Part shown: positions 1 to 8,872 of the stretch, one piece after another | Layout of the letters: the number at the start of each line of letters is the position of its first letter | Position numbering within the stretch: the first letter of the stretch is position 1 | DNA from: Lewinellaceae bacterium | Lineage (GTDB): Bacteria > Bacteroidota > Bacteroidia > Chitinophagales > Saprospiraceae | NCBI GenBank assembly: GCA_016716135.1 | Contig: JADJWX010000014.1 | Span: forward strand, 1-64,000 | Direction of reading: 5' to 3' | Length of the DNA stretch: 64,000 bases | The notes under the pieces: model-generated | Told to the model about the DNA's origin: nothing | Databases searched by the model: none | Seen by the model: only the letters and a program-made list of their open reading frames with translations | Program-made: the position numbers and the translations under genes

Positions 1-179
1 TGAATTTAAATTATTCATCCAAAAATACCACTTAAAACCCATTTCACAAGTTTTGGGACTCTATTTTTTCTTCCTCTGCTTTTAAAAGAGATGAGTCCGG
101 TTGTGAAATGGCACCTACTATTACGGTTGATTTTGCTCAATCCCTTTTCAGTGTATTTTTAACTTAAATTTCAGGTTCG

Positions 180-716
180 ATGAATACGAAACCGACCGTA
201 TCCGATTTACTCGATAGCGTCTCCCGCTTAGGCGCCGAAGACTTTGAAAACTTTTTCAAAAAATTAGCCATCCTGTACGTTCAACGCATTGGGATGTCCG
301 ATATACCCCAAGAGGAGGCAGAATTGTTGATACAAATCAACAAAGTTTACCCGGCTGCCAAATTGGAACGCCTTCAATTTCTGGACTGGAAGTTGGAAAC
401 CACCAATGGCTTGAGCGAAAAAGAGGCGGCTGAATCGCTTCGGTTGGCCACCGCTTATGAAAGTTATACGGTTCGAAGACTTCAATCGCTTGTAAAATTA
501 GCGGACTTGCGTAATGTATCTTTGGATGAATTAATGGTGCAATTGGAGTTAAAGCCGCTTACCCATGCTTTAAAGCAGTTTTGTCGTCCACCCATGCTTC
601 CGGACAAGTACCCTGTTACCATGTTGTCTAGCAGGACAACTTTTAAGGACACCAGCAACTCACATTTTCATCTTATCGATAAACCACCGCTTTCCCTCCA
701 AAAACTACATCTCTAA
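180..716 (+). CDS. Hypothetical small helical protein
   Basis: A 178-residue protein with no signal peptide or membrane segment. The first 125 residues are charged and helical (TVSDLLDSVSRLG near the start, LDELMVQLELKPLTH near residue 125). They resemble the short proteins of about 120 residues that often precede HNH nuclease genes in Bacteroidota and cyanobacteria; this is from memory of the pattern, not a search. The last 50 residues have a different composition and may be read-through after a lost stop or a frameshift. No HNH gene follows. The gene converges on the minus-strand operon and overlaps its end by about 40 bases. Start taken at the first ATG. Function unknown. Confidence 0.6.
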   Translation: MNTKPTVSDLLDSVSRLGAEDFENFFKKLAILYVQRIGMSDIPQEEAELLIQINKVYPAAKLERLQFLDWKLETTNGLSEKEAAESLRLATAYESYTVRRLQSLVKLADLRNVSLDELMVQLELKPLTHALKQFCRPPMLPDKYPVTMLSSRTTFKDTSNSHFHLIDKPPLSLQKLHL

Positions 717-1010
717 GTAAACACTCCTGGCAATCCCCATCCCAATAATATCCGGGCCGAACAAGCGAAATCTGGATACTTGGGCCTGAGGTTCTATAGC
801 TATAAACTTGGTTAAAGCCAGTTTTGCTGTTAAAAATAATTTGTTCCTTTCGGAGTTGGCTCGTTTCGATGATTAATTCTGCTTTCCTGCGTTCCAAGTC
901 TCGGTACCGGGGTTCCCACCAAGCATATTGTGGCCAAAATTTAGATTTGAAGTACTGCCAATTATTCTCAAAAACGGGGTTTGGAAACTGTGAATCCTCT
1001 TTAGTCCTTT
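673..1010 (-). CDS. C-terminal segment of the 1001-1384 protein (frameshifted)
   Basis: Continuous minus-strand reading frame with strongly protein-like sequence (FWPQYAWWEPRYRDLERRKA, then ELIIETSQLRKEQIIF) but no ATG at its head. It picks up where the upstream gene ends: moving one base near 1005 joins ...ALQRKIL to RTKEDSQFPNPVFENNW. I therefore read it as the last roughly 110 residues of the same protein, cut off by a one-base indel. Rich in W, Y and charged residues. No family recognised. It would be the 3' end of the phospholipase D operon. Confidence 0.5.
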
Positions 1011-1384
1011 AGTATTTTTCTCTGTAATGCATCCAACCATTCCTGATCCGGTAAAAAATCGGGACACAAAAAGTGTAGCGCATTTAAAGTCAACAACTCA
1101 AAGTAGTGCCGGTCTTTATCAATCCAAGGGCAATTCAATATCCAGTACAAGGTTTTTACAAAAGTCTCATTTCGCCTCTTATTCAATTGCAGCGTAAGCA
1201 ATTCATATTCATACGAACGGTAACCAGGAGTACTGCAAAGTAAAAAGCGTCCAAGGCATTCAATTAGAAAACCTTTAAGGTTATCCATTACTGCCCAGTT
1301 TCCAGTAAGCGGCAAATATGCTTTTTCTATTGTTTCCGAAGTTTCATCATCGGGATTGATTCGGTGGAATATTTTGCTCCACAA
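1001..1384 (-). CDS. Hypothetical protein, fourth gene of the PLD operon
   Basis: 127 residues, beginning 6 bases after the preceding gene of the operon, so surely co-transcribed with it. Leucine- and aromatic-rich helical sequence (YWILNCPWIDKDRHYFELL) without signal peptide. The frame closes at 1001, but the neighbouring frame continues with convincing coding sequence to 673, so the full protein is probably about 235 residues. No domain recognised. Its place at the end of an operon with a PLD-fold nuclease suggests an accessory role in the same process, which is inference only. Confidence 0.6.
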   Translation of the reverse strand: MWSKIFHRINPDDETSETIEKAYLPLTGNWAVMDNLKGFLIECLGRFLLCSTPGYRSYEYELLTLQLNKRRNETFVKTLYWILNCPWIDKDRHYFELLTLNALHFLCPDFLPDQEWLDALQRKILKD

Positions 1385-1390
1385 TACAAG

Positions 1391-2149
1391 TCAAATAGCT
1401 AAATGAATTCGCAGGTTGGACAACTGCTTTATATTCTTTTGAGTAGGGAAGTCCATGAGGTTATTGTTCGCAAAAAAATCACATAAATGGTTTTCATACG
1501 AGCCCGTCAATTTTAATAAATAACGATGTATAGCATGGTCGATGACAGCACCTGCTTCTGGTGGCCTGTGATCGACACCAACGGCTTTTTCCCCTCCTGC
1601 GTCAGTATCTGGATCAGGAGGTGTCAGTTCCAGACTATCGGAATCGGTTGAAATATCCGGTGTAATTAACCCACGCCCTAAAGCGGCTAAAAATTCTGCT
1701 ATCTGGACATTGCCATGATTAAGATGTCCTGCAGATTTTGCTTCCCAATCTTGATCTATCCGATTGAAATCCTCTGCCGATAAGGTATCGTATTTCACTT
1801 GGGATTCAGACTCATCTGTCGTATTTCGGAGGCCTGCGGAAGAGGATTTGGAGTAGGGACGGGATTCGTCCTCCTCATCGGCCCAGGAATAATCCAAAAT
1901 CTGCAGGAGCATGGGAATAGCATCCTCGCCAATTTGATATGCTTGCTCCATAGCATCACTAAACTTCGCGATGGTCGGATCTGGATTACATCTGTTCTGG
2001 TACTCTACATGATGGATTAGCGCTTTGTTGGAAATTGGGAAACTGTTGTACCTCAAACAACTGTACCACAGTGAGCTTTGCTCCAACTCAGGTAAAGTAA
2101 TTTTGGATGTTCTGGCCAATGGGGAGTGCAAGAATTGCGATAGTTTCAT
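1391..2149 (-). CDS. Hypothetical protein, third gene of the PLD operon
   Basis: 252 residues, cytosolic by composition. The N-terminal half is helical (KFSDAMEQAYQIGEDAIPML) and is followed by an acidic, low-complexity stretch around residues 90-190 (ADEEDES, LELTPPDPDTDAGGEK), probably a flexible linker, and then a short helical tail. It starts inside the end of the PLD gene with a 62-base overlap, which argues for translational coupling. No known domain recognised. Confidence 0.6.
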   Translation of the reverse strand: MKLSQFLHSPLARTSKITLPELEQSSLWYSCLRYNSFPISNKALIHHVEYQNRCNPDPTIAKFSDAMEQAYQIGEDAIPMLLQILDYSWADEEDESRPYSKSSSAGLRNTTDESESQVKYDTLSAEDFNRIDQDWEAKSAGHLNHGNVQIAEFLAALGRGLITPDISTDSDSLELTPPDPDTDAGGEKAVGVDHRPPEAGAVIDHAIHRYLLKLTGSYENHLCDFFANNNLMDFPTQKNIKQLSNLRIHLAI

Positions 2150-3374
2150 CCCAATGATCCTGTACCTGGATTGAAATGGACTCTGGCGGCAGTTTTTTCT
2201 CTGGCAGTTTTAGGTACAGCATCAATTCATTTGCCATTAACTCCACATGCAAGATGCGAAGTTGATTCCCTCTATGGCTAATACCAGAACTTGTAGAAAT
2301 CTCAACACGTTTGAATGTTGCAGGATCAAAGGCTGCTTCTGGCTTTATAGTTATCCCTAAATCGTTTAAATAGAGTTTGCCTGTCTTACGCCGCAACAAT
2401 ATACAGGCCTCCTCATTCATGTATACAGCGCCGTCAATACCTAGGCCTGGGGCGGTAGCATTGGCGCTTCCCAGCAAAAGGTATTGAGAACCGTCATTCA
2501 GTAAAAAATGAAACGCCTTGGCATGCAAACGATTTGTACTACTGTTAAAATCAGTGATGCATTCTGACCAGGAATAAAAATTAATCGCGCCACCTGTGGG
2601 CAACAATTGATCAGGGAGTAGCCCAGAATGTATATCCGCTAAACAGTTTATCCGTTGTGGTTGAAAGTAGTTTTGCAGTGCTAACAATGCGCGCCCATCC
2701 TGATCGTAATAAGGTGAAATAACGGTAATTTCCGCTACAGCACCGGGTGGAATAATTTCAAACACCCGATGGGAAACAGTCTTTTGTCCATTGGAAAGGA
2801 ACAATGCTTCGTCACCGTTTGGCAATAGACAAAATGAATTATCGGCTGGGTTGGGAAGTTGATTTAACCAAGGAGCATATTTTGAGAACCAGTTCAATTG
2901 AGTGCGGTTAAATCCTTGAACTTGATTGAAGTTTTTTTGCAAATAAGCCCAGGCCTGGCCAAATATTAGGGCATGCGGTATTTCCAGGTCATTTAAATGG
3001 AAAGCCCCCCAGATTTCATCATTACAACTCAAACCTGATGCCGTAAGGTTGCCAGAGCCCGTGAGCAACAATCCCTGTTGCTTCCCCACCATCAACATCA
3101 TTTTCGGATGAAAAATATTTTTGGAATAGATTGAACTCAGGGCATAAGTGCGCGAGCTAGCAAACTCCCGGCCTGTTTTATTATCCAGAACCCGCTCCAG
3201 AAAGTTACCATCGGCAAAAACGACTATGTTTTTAATATTCGATCGGCGCAGTGCAGGTAAAATACGCTCTTCAAAAAATAAGAAATCGAACGTGTAGCAG
3301 GTAATCAAAGCGGAATGATACCGGTTTGTGTGACTACCGATCAAATCGATGACGTTGTGCCGGAGTAATGCCAT
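2088..3374 (-). CDS. Phospholipase D-fold nuclease-like protein
   Basis: 428 residues with two PLD-type catalytic half-sites: H89-P-K91 followed by GSGN at 106-109, and H284-A-K286 followed by GSAN at 302-305. This HxK...GS/N spacing is the PLD superfamily signature. Members work as nucleases or phosphodiesterases through a covalent phospho-histidine; the absence of a signal peptide or membrane segment fits a cytosolic nuclease rather than a lipase. It starts 3 bases after the 3378-4973 gene and overlaps the next gene by 62 bases. PLD proteins occur in several phage-defence systems (for example DISARM DrmC), but no other DISARM gene is present, so the system is not identified. Confidence 0.8.
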   Translation of the reverse strand: MALLRHNVIDLIGSHTNRYHSALITCYTFDFLFFEERILPALRRSNIKNIVVFADGNFLERVLDNKTGREFASSRTYALSSIYSKNIFHPKMMLMVGKQQGLLLTGSGNLTASGLSCNDEIWGAFHLNDLEIPHALIFGQAWAYLQKNFNQVQGFNRTQLNWFSKYAPWLNQLPNPADNSFCLLPNGDEALFLSNGQKTVSHRVFEIIPPGAVAEITVISPYYDQDGRALLALQNYFQPQRINCLADIHSGLLPDQLLPTGGAINFYSWSECITDFNSSTNRLHAKAFHFLLNDGSQYLLLGSANATAPGLGIDGAVYMNEEACILLRRKTGKLYLNDLGITIKPEAAFDPATFKRVEISTSSGISHRGNQLRILHVELMANELMLYLKLPEKKLPPESISIQVQDHWDETIAILALPIGQNIQNYFT

Positions 3375-3377
3375 GGC

Positions 3378-4973
3378 TCAAAGGGATTTCACTTGTTGCA
3401 GGATTGGGATTCCAATTTCTGTTGGATGAAATTGATCATCCAATACGCCTAGGTCATATAAAAAACTGAGTAAGCGATTAATTCTTGGGCCGGTAAAGCT
3501 GGGATCAAAAGTCCCTAGCAGGCGAATTTTTTGTTCTTCAATGATGAATTTCTGAGAAGACTGTCCGGCAGTCATCTTCCTGAATGCTACCAGCTGATGA
3601 CGTTGCAAAATATCTTTCCAGAAAAACTTGTGCAGGAAAACTTCTACTGGTTGTGACAAATAACCGGGAAGCCGTTGAGCCCAGGATACCGCATCACCGT
3701 CGCGTTGAATCTTTTTATGAGCAGCATACAGTTTTAACCTTTCTAAATGCTTCTGGTTCGCCCAACAGGCTTTAATGGCCAGTAAAAAACCAAAAATCGC
3801 TTGTCCCATCTCACTGCTTTTCCCAATATACTCTACAAGGTCCTCCTCTGCCAAATCTTCCATATTCTCGATCAGGTCTCCCAGAGTCATATTATTGCTC
3901 CCTGCTTTGAAATGTTCAGAAAGGCTGAGATTCTTTTCATTTGCCACTATTCCTAAAAAATCGTCTATTGGCCACCAACCAGGTCCAGCCAATGCATCCA
4001 AATGCTGTAAGGCCCCGTTTAATGCTCCCAAACAACCGTATTGCCAATATTCATTCAATTGATAGTAATACCAACCAGAGAGGCATTCATCACCCTGTCC
4101 ATCCGACATACCCCGTTGTTGATAAGCATAAATAGTAAATGCAGCCGGGGTTATGACGTCAGTTTCGGAAGCAGCAAACTGAAGCAGATGCTTGATAGTT
4201 TGCCGACGCAGCGTACTGGGTTCTTCAGATATTTGAGCAGGATAATCCTGCTGAATCAGTAACTGAATCAGCAATTTTTGTTCAGTACTATTTTCAGGTA
4301 TTAGATCCATTCGGAAATAGGGCATTAAAACCTCAATATCTCCCAATACCAGCTGGCCATCTTTGATGATTCGTAGAAAGTGTTGCCTGGCTTGTTCCGG
4401 TACACTGGCCGCAAAAGCATTAGCCAAATCCTCACCGCGCACCTGTTCCGCTCCTTTACTGTTGGTGCGCACATAAACGCCAGCGCCTTCCGAGCGCTGT
4501 AGCACGATACCTATGTCTCGTAACGCTCCAAGGTAATACTGGCCAAATGCTCCAGTAGGGTATTTCCAGTAAGTACCTATAGTACCCCCTGTTGCATTAT
4601 AAATATTCTGCTCCAAGTCAAAAGGGCCCTCAGGATGATCATGTACCATGTGCCCAGCATGCAACACACCCGGGATAGCGTTGATAGTATCCTCTGCATA
4701 ACAAGCTAATAAGGCTACGATCAACTCTGCCCGCCGGATAAATCGTTTTTGTTCTTCGGGGTCGGTACTACCTGATATTTGGGCATAGGCATCGAGTAGC
4801 CAGCAATAAAAACTGTAATACCGAATTCGGCCAGTCACGTTGTTCAGGCCAGGCAATAGAGTAGAGAATGTGGCTTCCGATGTATTTTGTAAACCTAGCG
4901 GATCAAGACCGCGTATGAAGGAAAGGCGGTCGCCAAGGAAAGGAGCAAGGACATTGTTCTTTTGAAGGACCAT
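3378..4973 (-). CDS. Uncharacterised 531-residue protein heading the PLD operon
   Basis: Large, mostly helical cytosolic protein, rich in aromatic residues (RIRYYSFYCWLLDAY near residue 50). No P-loop, nuclease, methylase or transmembrane motif was found. The C-terminal 60 residues (GPRINRLLSFLYDLGVLDDQ) look like a winged-helix or similar small domain, but weakly. The ATG at 4973 is preferred to an in-frame TTG one codon upstream. It is the first gene of a four-gene operon (531 aa, PLD protein, 252 aa, about 235 aa). Not recognised; possibly the sensor or scaffold of an undescribed defence module. Confidence 0.7.
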   Translation of the reverse strand: MVLQKNNVLAPFLGDRLSFIRGLDPLGLQNTSEATFSTLLPGLNNVTGRIRYYSFYCWLLDAYAQISGSTDPEEQKRFIRRAELIVALLACYAEDTINAIPGVLHAGHMVHDHPEGPFDLEQNIYNATGGTIGTYWKYPTGAFGQYYLGALRDIGIVLQRSEGAGVYVRTNSKGAEQVRGEDLANAFAASVPEQARQHFLRIIKDGQLVLGDIEVLMPYFRMDLIPENSTEQKLLIQLLIQQDYPAQISEEPSTLRRQTIKHLLQFAASETDVITPAAFTIYAYQQRGMSDGQGDECLSGWYYYQLNEYWQYGCLGALNGALQHLDALAGPGWWPIDDFLGIVANEKNLSLSEHFKAGSNNMTLGDLIENMEDLAEEDLVEYIGKSSEMGQAIFGFLLAIKACWANQKHLERLKLYAAHKKIQRDGDAVSWAQRLPGYLSQPVEVFLHKFFWKDILQRHQLVAFRKMTAGQSSQKFIIEEQKIRLLGTFDPSFTGPRINRLLSFLYDLGVLDDQFHPTEIGIPILQQVKSL

Positions 4974-5023
4974 CAAATGGAGTTTATGGTGATTAAGTTT
5001 ACGCTAATAAATGCAACGGCATC

Positions 5024-5952
5024 CTACACCTCCGCATCAAAATAATCCGAATCCAACCGCTTAATCTCACATAAACATCAACAGTGGATACGCCGATGCC
5101 GTAATCGATCATAAAAGCCGGCTAGTTGTTCACCATCGATCAGGATGACCTTTTACTAATATTTTTTACATACTCTCTGGCGGTGCTGGCAAAGGACGAA
5201 GTCGTGATAAACACACCTTTGACCGCACGTTTTTCCTCCAGGGCGCCAACAAAAGATTGGATATCCGGACGGCCAACCTTGTTGTCTGCCGCATACAATT
5301 TAGCCTGTAGGTAAATTACATCAAGACCTAGTTTGTCTTCATTGATCACGCCATCTATGCCGCCATCATTGGTGGGTTGAGTTACTTGGCCGGCATCCTT
5401 CACTGAGCCGCCATAGCCCATTTTAACCAGCAGTTCAACTACGAGTCTTTCAAAGAACCGCCAATGACTAAGTCGGATTTTTTCGAGTAAGTCTCGCTGA
5501 AGCGCCTTTCGCAAGCGCAGATAGGCATCGTCAAGGATTTCCTTGGGCGATTTATCAATAGTATCCGGCTCTTCATCAGTCGTTGCTTTTGTATCGGTGT
5601 CGTTGTTAGATGGCCGAATAAACTCCAGATACTCGGGGTACTGTTTCAGAAAAGCCATATTGATTCGCTCTGGCTTTTGCTGCAATACTGCCTTCCCTCT
5701 ATCACTGATGCGAAACACCGCACGCTGTGGGGATTCCAGCAAGCCTGCTTTCAGCATGTGCTGCTTAGCCCAGCCTACTCGATTGCCAAAACGGCTCTGC
5801 TTACCGCTCGATAGCATTTCATCGCGCTCCTCCTCGGCCAACTTAAAAAACTGAGCCAGGTGGTCTTCTGTTTCTGGCAGGGAGTGATCTTGTCCATCGG
5901 CTGTATGTTCCAACAGAGGCAACATTACGGTTTTGAAATCGGGTATTGGCAT
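5024..5952 (-). pseudogene. mrr: Mrr-type restriction endonuclease, frameshifted near its 3' end
   Basis: The intact part (5140-5952, 270 residues) has the Mrr N-terminal winged-helix domain (residues about 1-100), a linker, and the Mrr catalytic PD-(D/E)XK domain with GGIDGVI followed by YLQAK. Mrr enzymes cut modified DNA (type IV restriction). The frame stops at KNISKRSS, but after it the expected Mrr tail is readable in other frames: VILIDGEQLAG, then MIDYGIGVSTV, then CEIKRLDSDYFDAEV, ending at 5024. Three one-base indels within about 100 bases would be needed. This is either a decayed gene or locally poor sequence. Confidence 0.8.
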
Positions 5953-5979
5953 GGCGAGGTGTTGAGTTTATTTCAGCAA

Positions 5980-6232
5980 TTAGAATCCGTGAACATCCTT
6001 AGCTTTCTGCCAGTTCTTTTTCATAATTGGTCGATCGACGCAGGTCTCGCCATTAGAAGGCTCCCCTGAATAATGGCAATATTTTTCTGGGTATTCAACA
6101 TCACCAAATTGTCGCCAGATTTTATACGCTTCGCTACAAAGGGGCCTCTCAATATTAAATGGGATCGATTTTCGAGTTCGTATGCAATAACCCATTGACT
6201 TCTTAACTGATTCATTTAGATTAACCTTGGTA
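5980..6232 (-). CDS. C-terminal zinc-ribbon-like segment of the 6233-6955 protein
   Basis: Reading frame that continues the 6233-6955 gene after a one-base change in the run of eight A on the minus strand (6247-6254). With seven A the protein reads QGAKKLLTTNTKVN and on to the end at 5980. The segment carries MGYCIRTRKSIPFN...LCSEAYKIW...YCHYSGEPS...CVDRPI, resembling the small Cys-rich tail found at the C-terminus of some PLD-type and other Bacteroidota defence proteins. Several expected cysteines are replaced (RT for RC, YS for YC), so metal binding may be lost. Confidence 0.55.
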
Positions 6233-6955
6233 TTAGTTGTAAGTAGTTTTTTTTGCACCCTGCTCGGCATCATCTGCCAAATCAATAATTGCAGCAATGA
6301 TTCTATTACGTTCTACGCTGTCAATACTCAAGCCCTTATTAAATTTGTTTTCTTCGTTATTAAATTGAGAAGAAAGTAGTAATAATGTTTTATAGAGGTT
6401 TTTATTCCTTGTTTTTTGAATAAATTCACCTAAATCTTGCAACGCGAGTTTGACGTCACTTTCCCTAATACTATCTTTTATTTTATTGATGATTGTTTCA
6501 ATTTCTTCAAAATGCATATTTCTATAATTGTTGAGGTTTTCGTTTGTAAGAAAATCAATTTTAGGCGCCTTTGAAAAAGCACTTAGGTTAGCAAGGAATT
6601 CATTATTGTAGAACTCTTTTGTTGCGTCCTGAATGATTGAAAAGAACTTATCGTCGTTTAAAATATGATATTTCTTTCTGTAAAGAGTTTCTTCCTCTTT
6701 TTTAATTAATGTTTTGCCAACTTTCACTTCCACTATTTCATAGAATTGAATCATTTTCCCACATATAAGCACTACTCCATTTTTTTGAAAAGAATCAAAA
6801 AAAGATTCAACTTCGCTTCTTTTCAAAAAAAAATCTCTTAAATTTTCCCTCCTTTTCCCTTCCCTTTGAATTGAAATCTGTATGTGATAATGCAGATAGG
6901 AATTTTTATCTCTTTTATTAATCTCCTCCTCTAAAAGCCTCCAACATTCAAACAT
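6233..6955 (-). CDS. Protein with effector-associated-domain-like C-terminal region
   Basis: 240 residues in this frame, about 320 with the segment at 5980-6232. Strongly AT-rich and lysine-rich. Residues about 165-230 (DVKLALQDLGEFIQKTRNKN, then KTLLLLSSQFNNEENKF, then RNRIIAAIIDLADDA) resemble the helical effector-associated domains (EAD11-like) that link conflict-system proteins to partners in Bacteroidota; this rests on the L-LSS/F-N-E-...-RNRII pattern only. It starts inside the preceding gene with a 25-base overlap, so it belongs to the restriction-methylation operon. Function unknown; a partner or adaptor of an effector is the best guess. Confidence 0.55.
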   Translation of the reverse strand: MFECWRLLEEEINKRDKNSYLHYHIQISIQREGKRRENLRDFFLKRSEVESFFDSFQKNGVVLICGKMIQFYEIVEVKVGKTLIKKEEETLYRKKYHILNDDKFFSIIQDATKEFYNNEFLANLSAFSKAPKIDFLTNENLNNYRNMHFEEIETIINKIKDSIRESDVKLALQDLGEFIQKTRNKNLYKTLLLLSSQFNNEENKFNKGLSIDSVERNRIIAAIIDLADDAEQGAKKTTYN

Positions 6956-7398
6956 TCAATTACTTTGTCCAGGAAATTCAACTGAGCACTTACTAAGTTT
7001 TTTAAACCTTGTATATCTAAAATGGCTCCTAAAAATTGAAAGAAATTTAAATTATTCCTATTAATTGAGTCATTAAAGCCTCTTCCTGTAGTCGCTGCAA
7101 TCCTTTCTGGCATGTTTTTCGAAAATTCGATATATAAATAATCAGATTTGAACGTAGACCTGAAATACTCTGATATTTCATTTTCTATTCCATCAGATCG
7201 CTCATTCCACTTTTCTTTTAGAATCTTTATTGGTTTGCTGAGATTCTCATGTAATGCCTCCCTAAATCTTTTGAGTTTTTCTATGACGAGATACTTCGTA
7301 CCTTTAAAGTCAGAAATTTTATCAAAAAGGTTTTTATACTCTTCAATTAGAGGTTCATCTGCACCAGAAATGTCATATTGGCTTCTACGTTCTTTCAT
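6931..7398 (-). CDS. Hypothetical protein downstream of the type IIG-like enzyme
   Basis: 155 residues, helical and lysine/glutamate-rich (YLVIEKLKRFREALHENLSK). The ATG overlaps the stop of the methyltransferase gene as ATGA, with a purine-rich AGGAGG just upstream, so translation is coupled to it. No catalytic motif seen. It sits between the restriction-methylation enzyme and the EAD-like protein and shares their operon; it may form a complex with the latter. Confidence 0.6.
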   Translation of the reverse strand: MKERRSQYDISGADEPLIEEYKNLFDKISDFKGTKYLVIEKLKRFREALHENLSKPIKILKEKWNERSDGIENEISEYFRSTFKSDYLYIEFSKNMPERIAATTGRGFNDSINRNNLNFFQFLGAILDIQGLKNLVSAQLNFLDKVIECLNVGGF

Positions 7399-8372
7399 AT
7401 TGCACCTCCTTCCACAATTTTCACCTCCTCCGCCGTCAAGCCATATAAACCATACACCAACTGATCAATCTCCGCTTCTAGGGCGGTGGTGTCGGCTTGG
7501 GGGTCGGATTGTTTGATAGCTAGGATGTGGGTGACGAGAGAGATAACTTCTTCCTTGTTTTTTTCCTTGGCTTCTACAATCGGGGTTGTTTCAACATATG
7601 TTTTTGACATTGAAAAATACCCCCCTCTCATTTTTGAAACAATTGAACCGAGGAAAACCCCAATCAATTTACTATTCAAGATGCCAAATAAAAAATGATC
7701 CTCAACTGGGATAAAAAATGAGGTTTTATTTAAATAAACTCCTCTGTCAACATAACAAAATTGGTTTTCAAAAGACGTTTCAGGCCAGACAATTTTCACT
7801 TCTTCAAACTCTGGGAAATAGGTAGCAGCACATCGCTGCAAAGCATACCATTCATATCGGATTCCAGTTTCCGCTTTGTTTCTGCTTTCTAGTTGATCTC
7901 TGAATTGTGATAAATGTTGATAAACTTTAGGGTATCTTTTTTGAAATTCAATCTCGGCGATTTCAGATGCTCCTGCAATGTTTGAATCTTGGTGTAAAGG
8001 GAAATGCCATGGGATAAATAGCAAAAACTGGTTTTCATTATTTGGCGTCTGATATCGCTTAATATCCCGCCCAGCCAAAAACGGCTTTATCACCTCCGCA
8101 CTTTTCGGGTCTTCCGCGATCAAACGATCCCGGGTAGCAGCGTCGATGACAAATGCTTCGTTCAGCCCTGTTTTAATGCCGTAGTATATTTTCCCCTGCA
8201 CATACTCGCCCAGCGGCGTACCGGCCGCGCGCAGTTTGTCGAGCAGGCGCTGCACGGCCTGGTTACTCAGCGTCCAGCCGGAATCATTCAGGTCGTCGAG
8301 GCCTACGGTGAAGGCATTGGCGCGGATGTAATCGCTTAGGGAGTTTTCGTATTCCAGTGTGTCAATACTCAC
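7395..8372 (-). CDS. Type IIG-like restriction-methylation enzyme, target-recognition segment
   Basis: C-terminal 325 residues of the enzyme encoded from 11234 to 7395. Joining frames near 8430 gives ...PTYPCLLELCRAEAQ...AVSIDTLEYENSL. The segment contains GEYVQGKIYYGIKTGLNEAF and AGRDIKRYQ...WHFPLH, typical of the TaqI-like C-terminal specificity domain that follows Eco57I-type methyltransferase domains and selects the target sequence. The end (TALEAEIDQLVYGLYGLTAE) is the usual helical tail of such proteins. Two accessory genes follow with ATGA and 25-base overlaps. Confidence 0.8.
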   Translation of the reverse strand: MSIDTLEYENSLSDYIRANAFTVGLDDLNDSGWTLSNQAVQRLLDKLRAAGTPLGEYVQGKIYYGIKTGLNEAFVIDAATRDRLIAEDPKSAEVIKPFLAGRDIKRYQTPNNENQFLLFIPWHFPLHQDSNIAGASEIAEIEFQKRYPKVYQHLSQFRDQLESRNKAETGIRYEWYALQRCAATYFPEFEEVKIVWPETSFENQFCYVDRGVYLNKTSFFIPVEDHFLFGILNSKLIGVFLGSIVSKMRGGYFSMSKTYVETTPIVEAKEKNKEEVISLVTHILAIKQSDPQADTTALEAEIDQLVYGLYGLTAEEVKIVEGGAI

Positions 8373-8872
8373 CGCCGGAAAACTGGCTTGCGCTTCCGCC
8401 CGGCACAGCTCCAGCAGGCAGGGGTAGGTGTGGCCTCCTCGAACACAGGCAAATCTCCAAAATCGCTGATACCTTCGATGCGGTGGCGCTTAAAGAATTG
8501 GCGCAACGCGGCGCCATACCCGGCGCGCATCCACTTGTTGGGCAGGATGTAATTGAACTGACCGCCGGGCCGCAGGATATTTATGCCCCGCTCCACGAAG
8601 TACACGTACAGGTCGGCAGTGCCGGCGTAGGTTTCAAAGGTTTTCTGAAATATATCTTTGTAGGGCTTCAATTCTTCCTGGCGGATATACGGCGGGTTGC
8701 CCAGTACCGCATCAAAGCCCAAATAATTCCCCTCGTCATCCAGCACTTCCGGAAACTCAAACCGCCACTCAAACGAATTGCGGTAGGTTTTGCCTTGTTT
8801 GAGTTCCTCGATCTGGGCTTCAGGGTTTCGACCTGCCAGTTGAGTTGTCCAGGTCACCGGAAATGTCCTCAC
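8369..8872 (-). CDS. Type IIG-like restriction-methylation enzyme, methyltransferase motif IV segment
   Basis: Middle part of the 7395-11234 enzyme. It holds FDAVLGNPPYIRQEEL, the NPPY catalytic motif IV of N6-adenine methyltransferases, and the usual downstream block RPGGQFNYILPNKWMRAGYG. The true frame enters near 8830 (NSTGR joined to NPEAQIEEL) and leaves near 8430, where one base is out of register. The ATG at 8872 is therefore probably not a real start. Methylates adenine using S-adenosylmethionine in the same polypeptide as the nuclease. Confidence 0.8.
   Translation of the reverse strand: MRTFPVTWTTQLAGRNPEAQIEELKQGKTYRNSFEWRFEFPEVLDDEGNYLGFDAVLGNPPYIRQEELKPYKDIFQKTFETYAGTADLYVYFVERGINILRPGGQFNYILPNKWMRAGYGAALRQFFKRHRIEGISDFGDLPVFEEATPTPACWSCAGRKRKPVFRR

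Noticed and set aside
673..4973. DISARM system
   Set aside because: A PLD protein is present, but no DrmA-type helicase, DUF1998 (DrmB) protein or methyltransferase lies in the operon.
8369..8872. Separate methyltransferase subunit gene
   Set aside because: Motif I lies in the preceding frame and the recognition domain in the following one; simple one-base joins restore a single enzyme.
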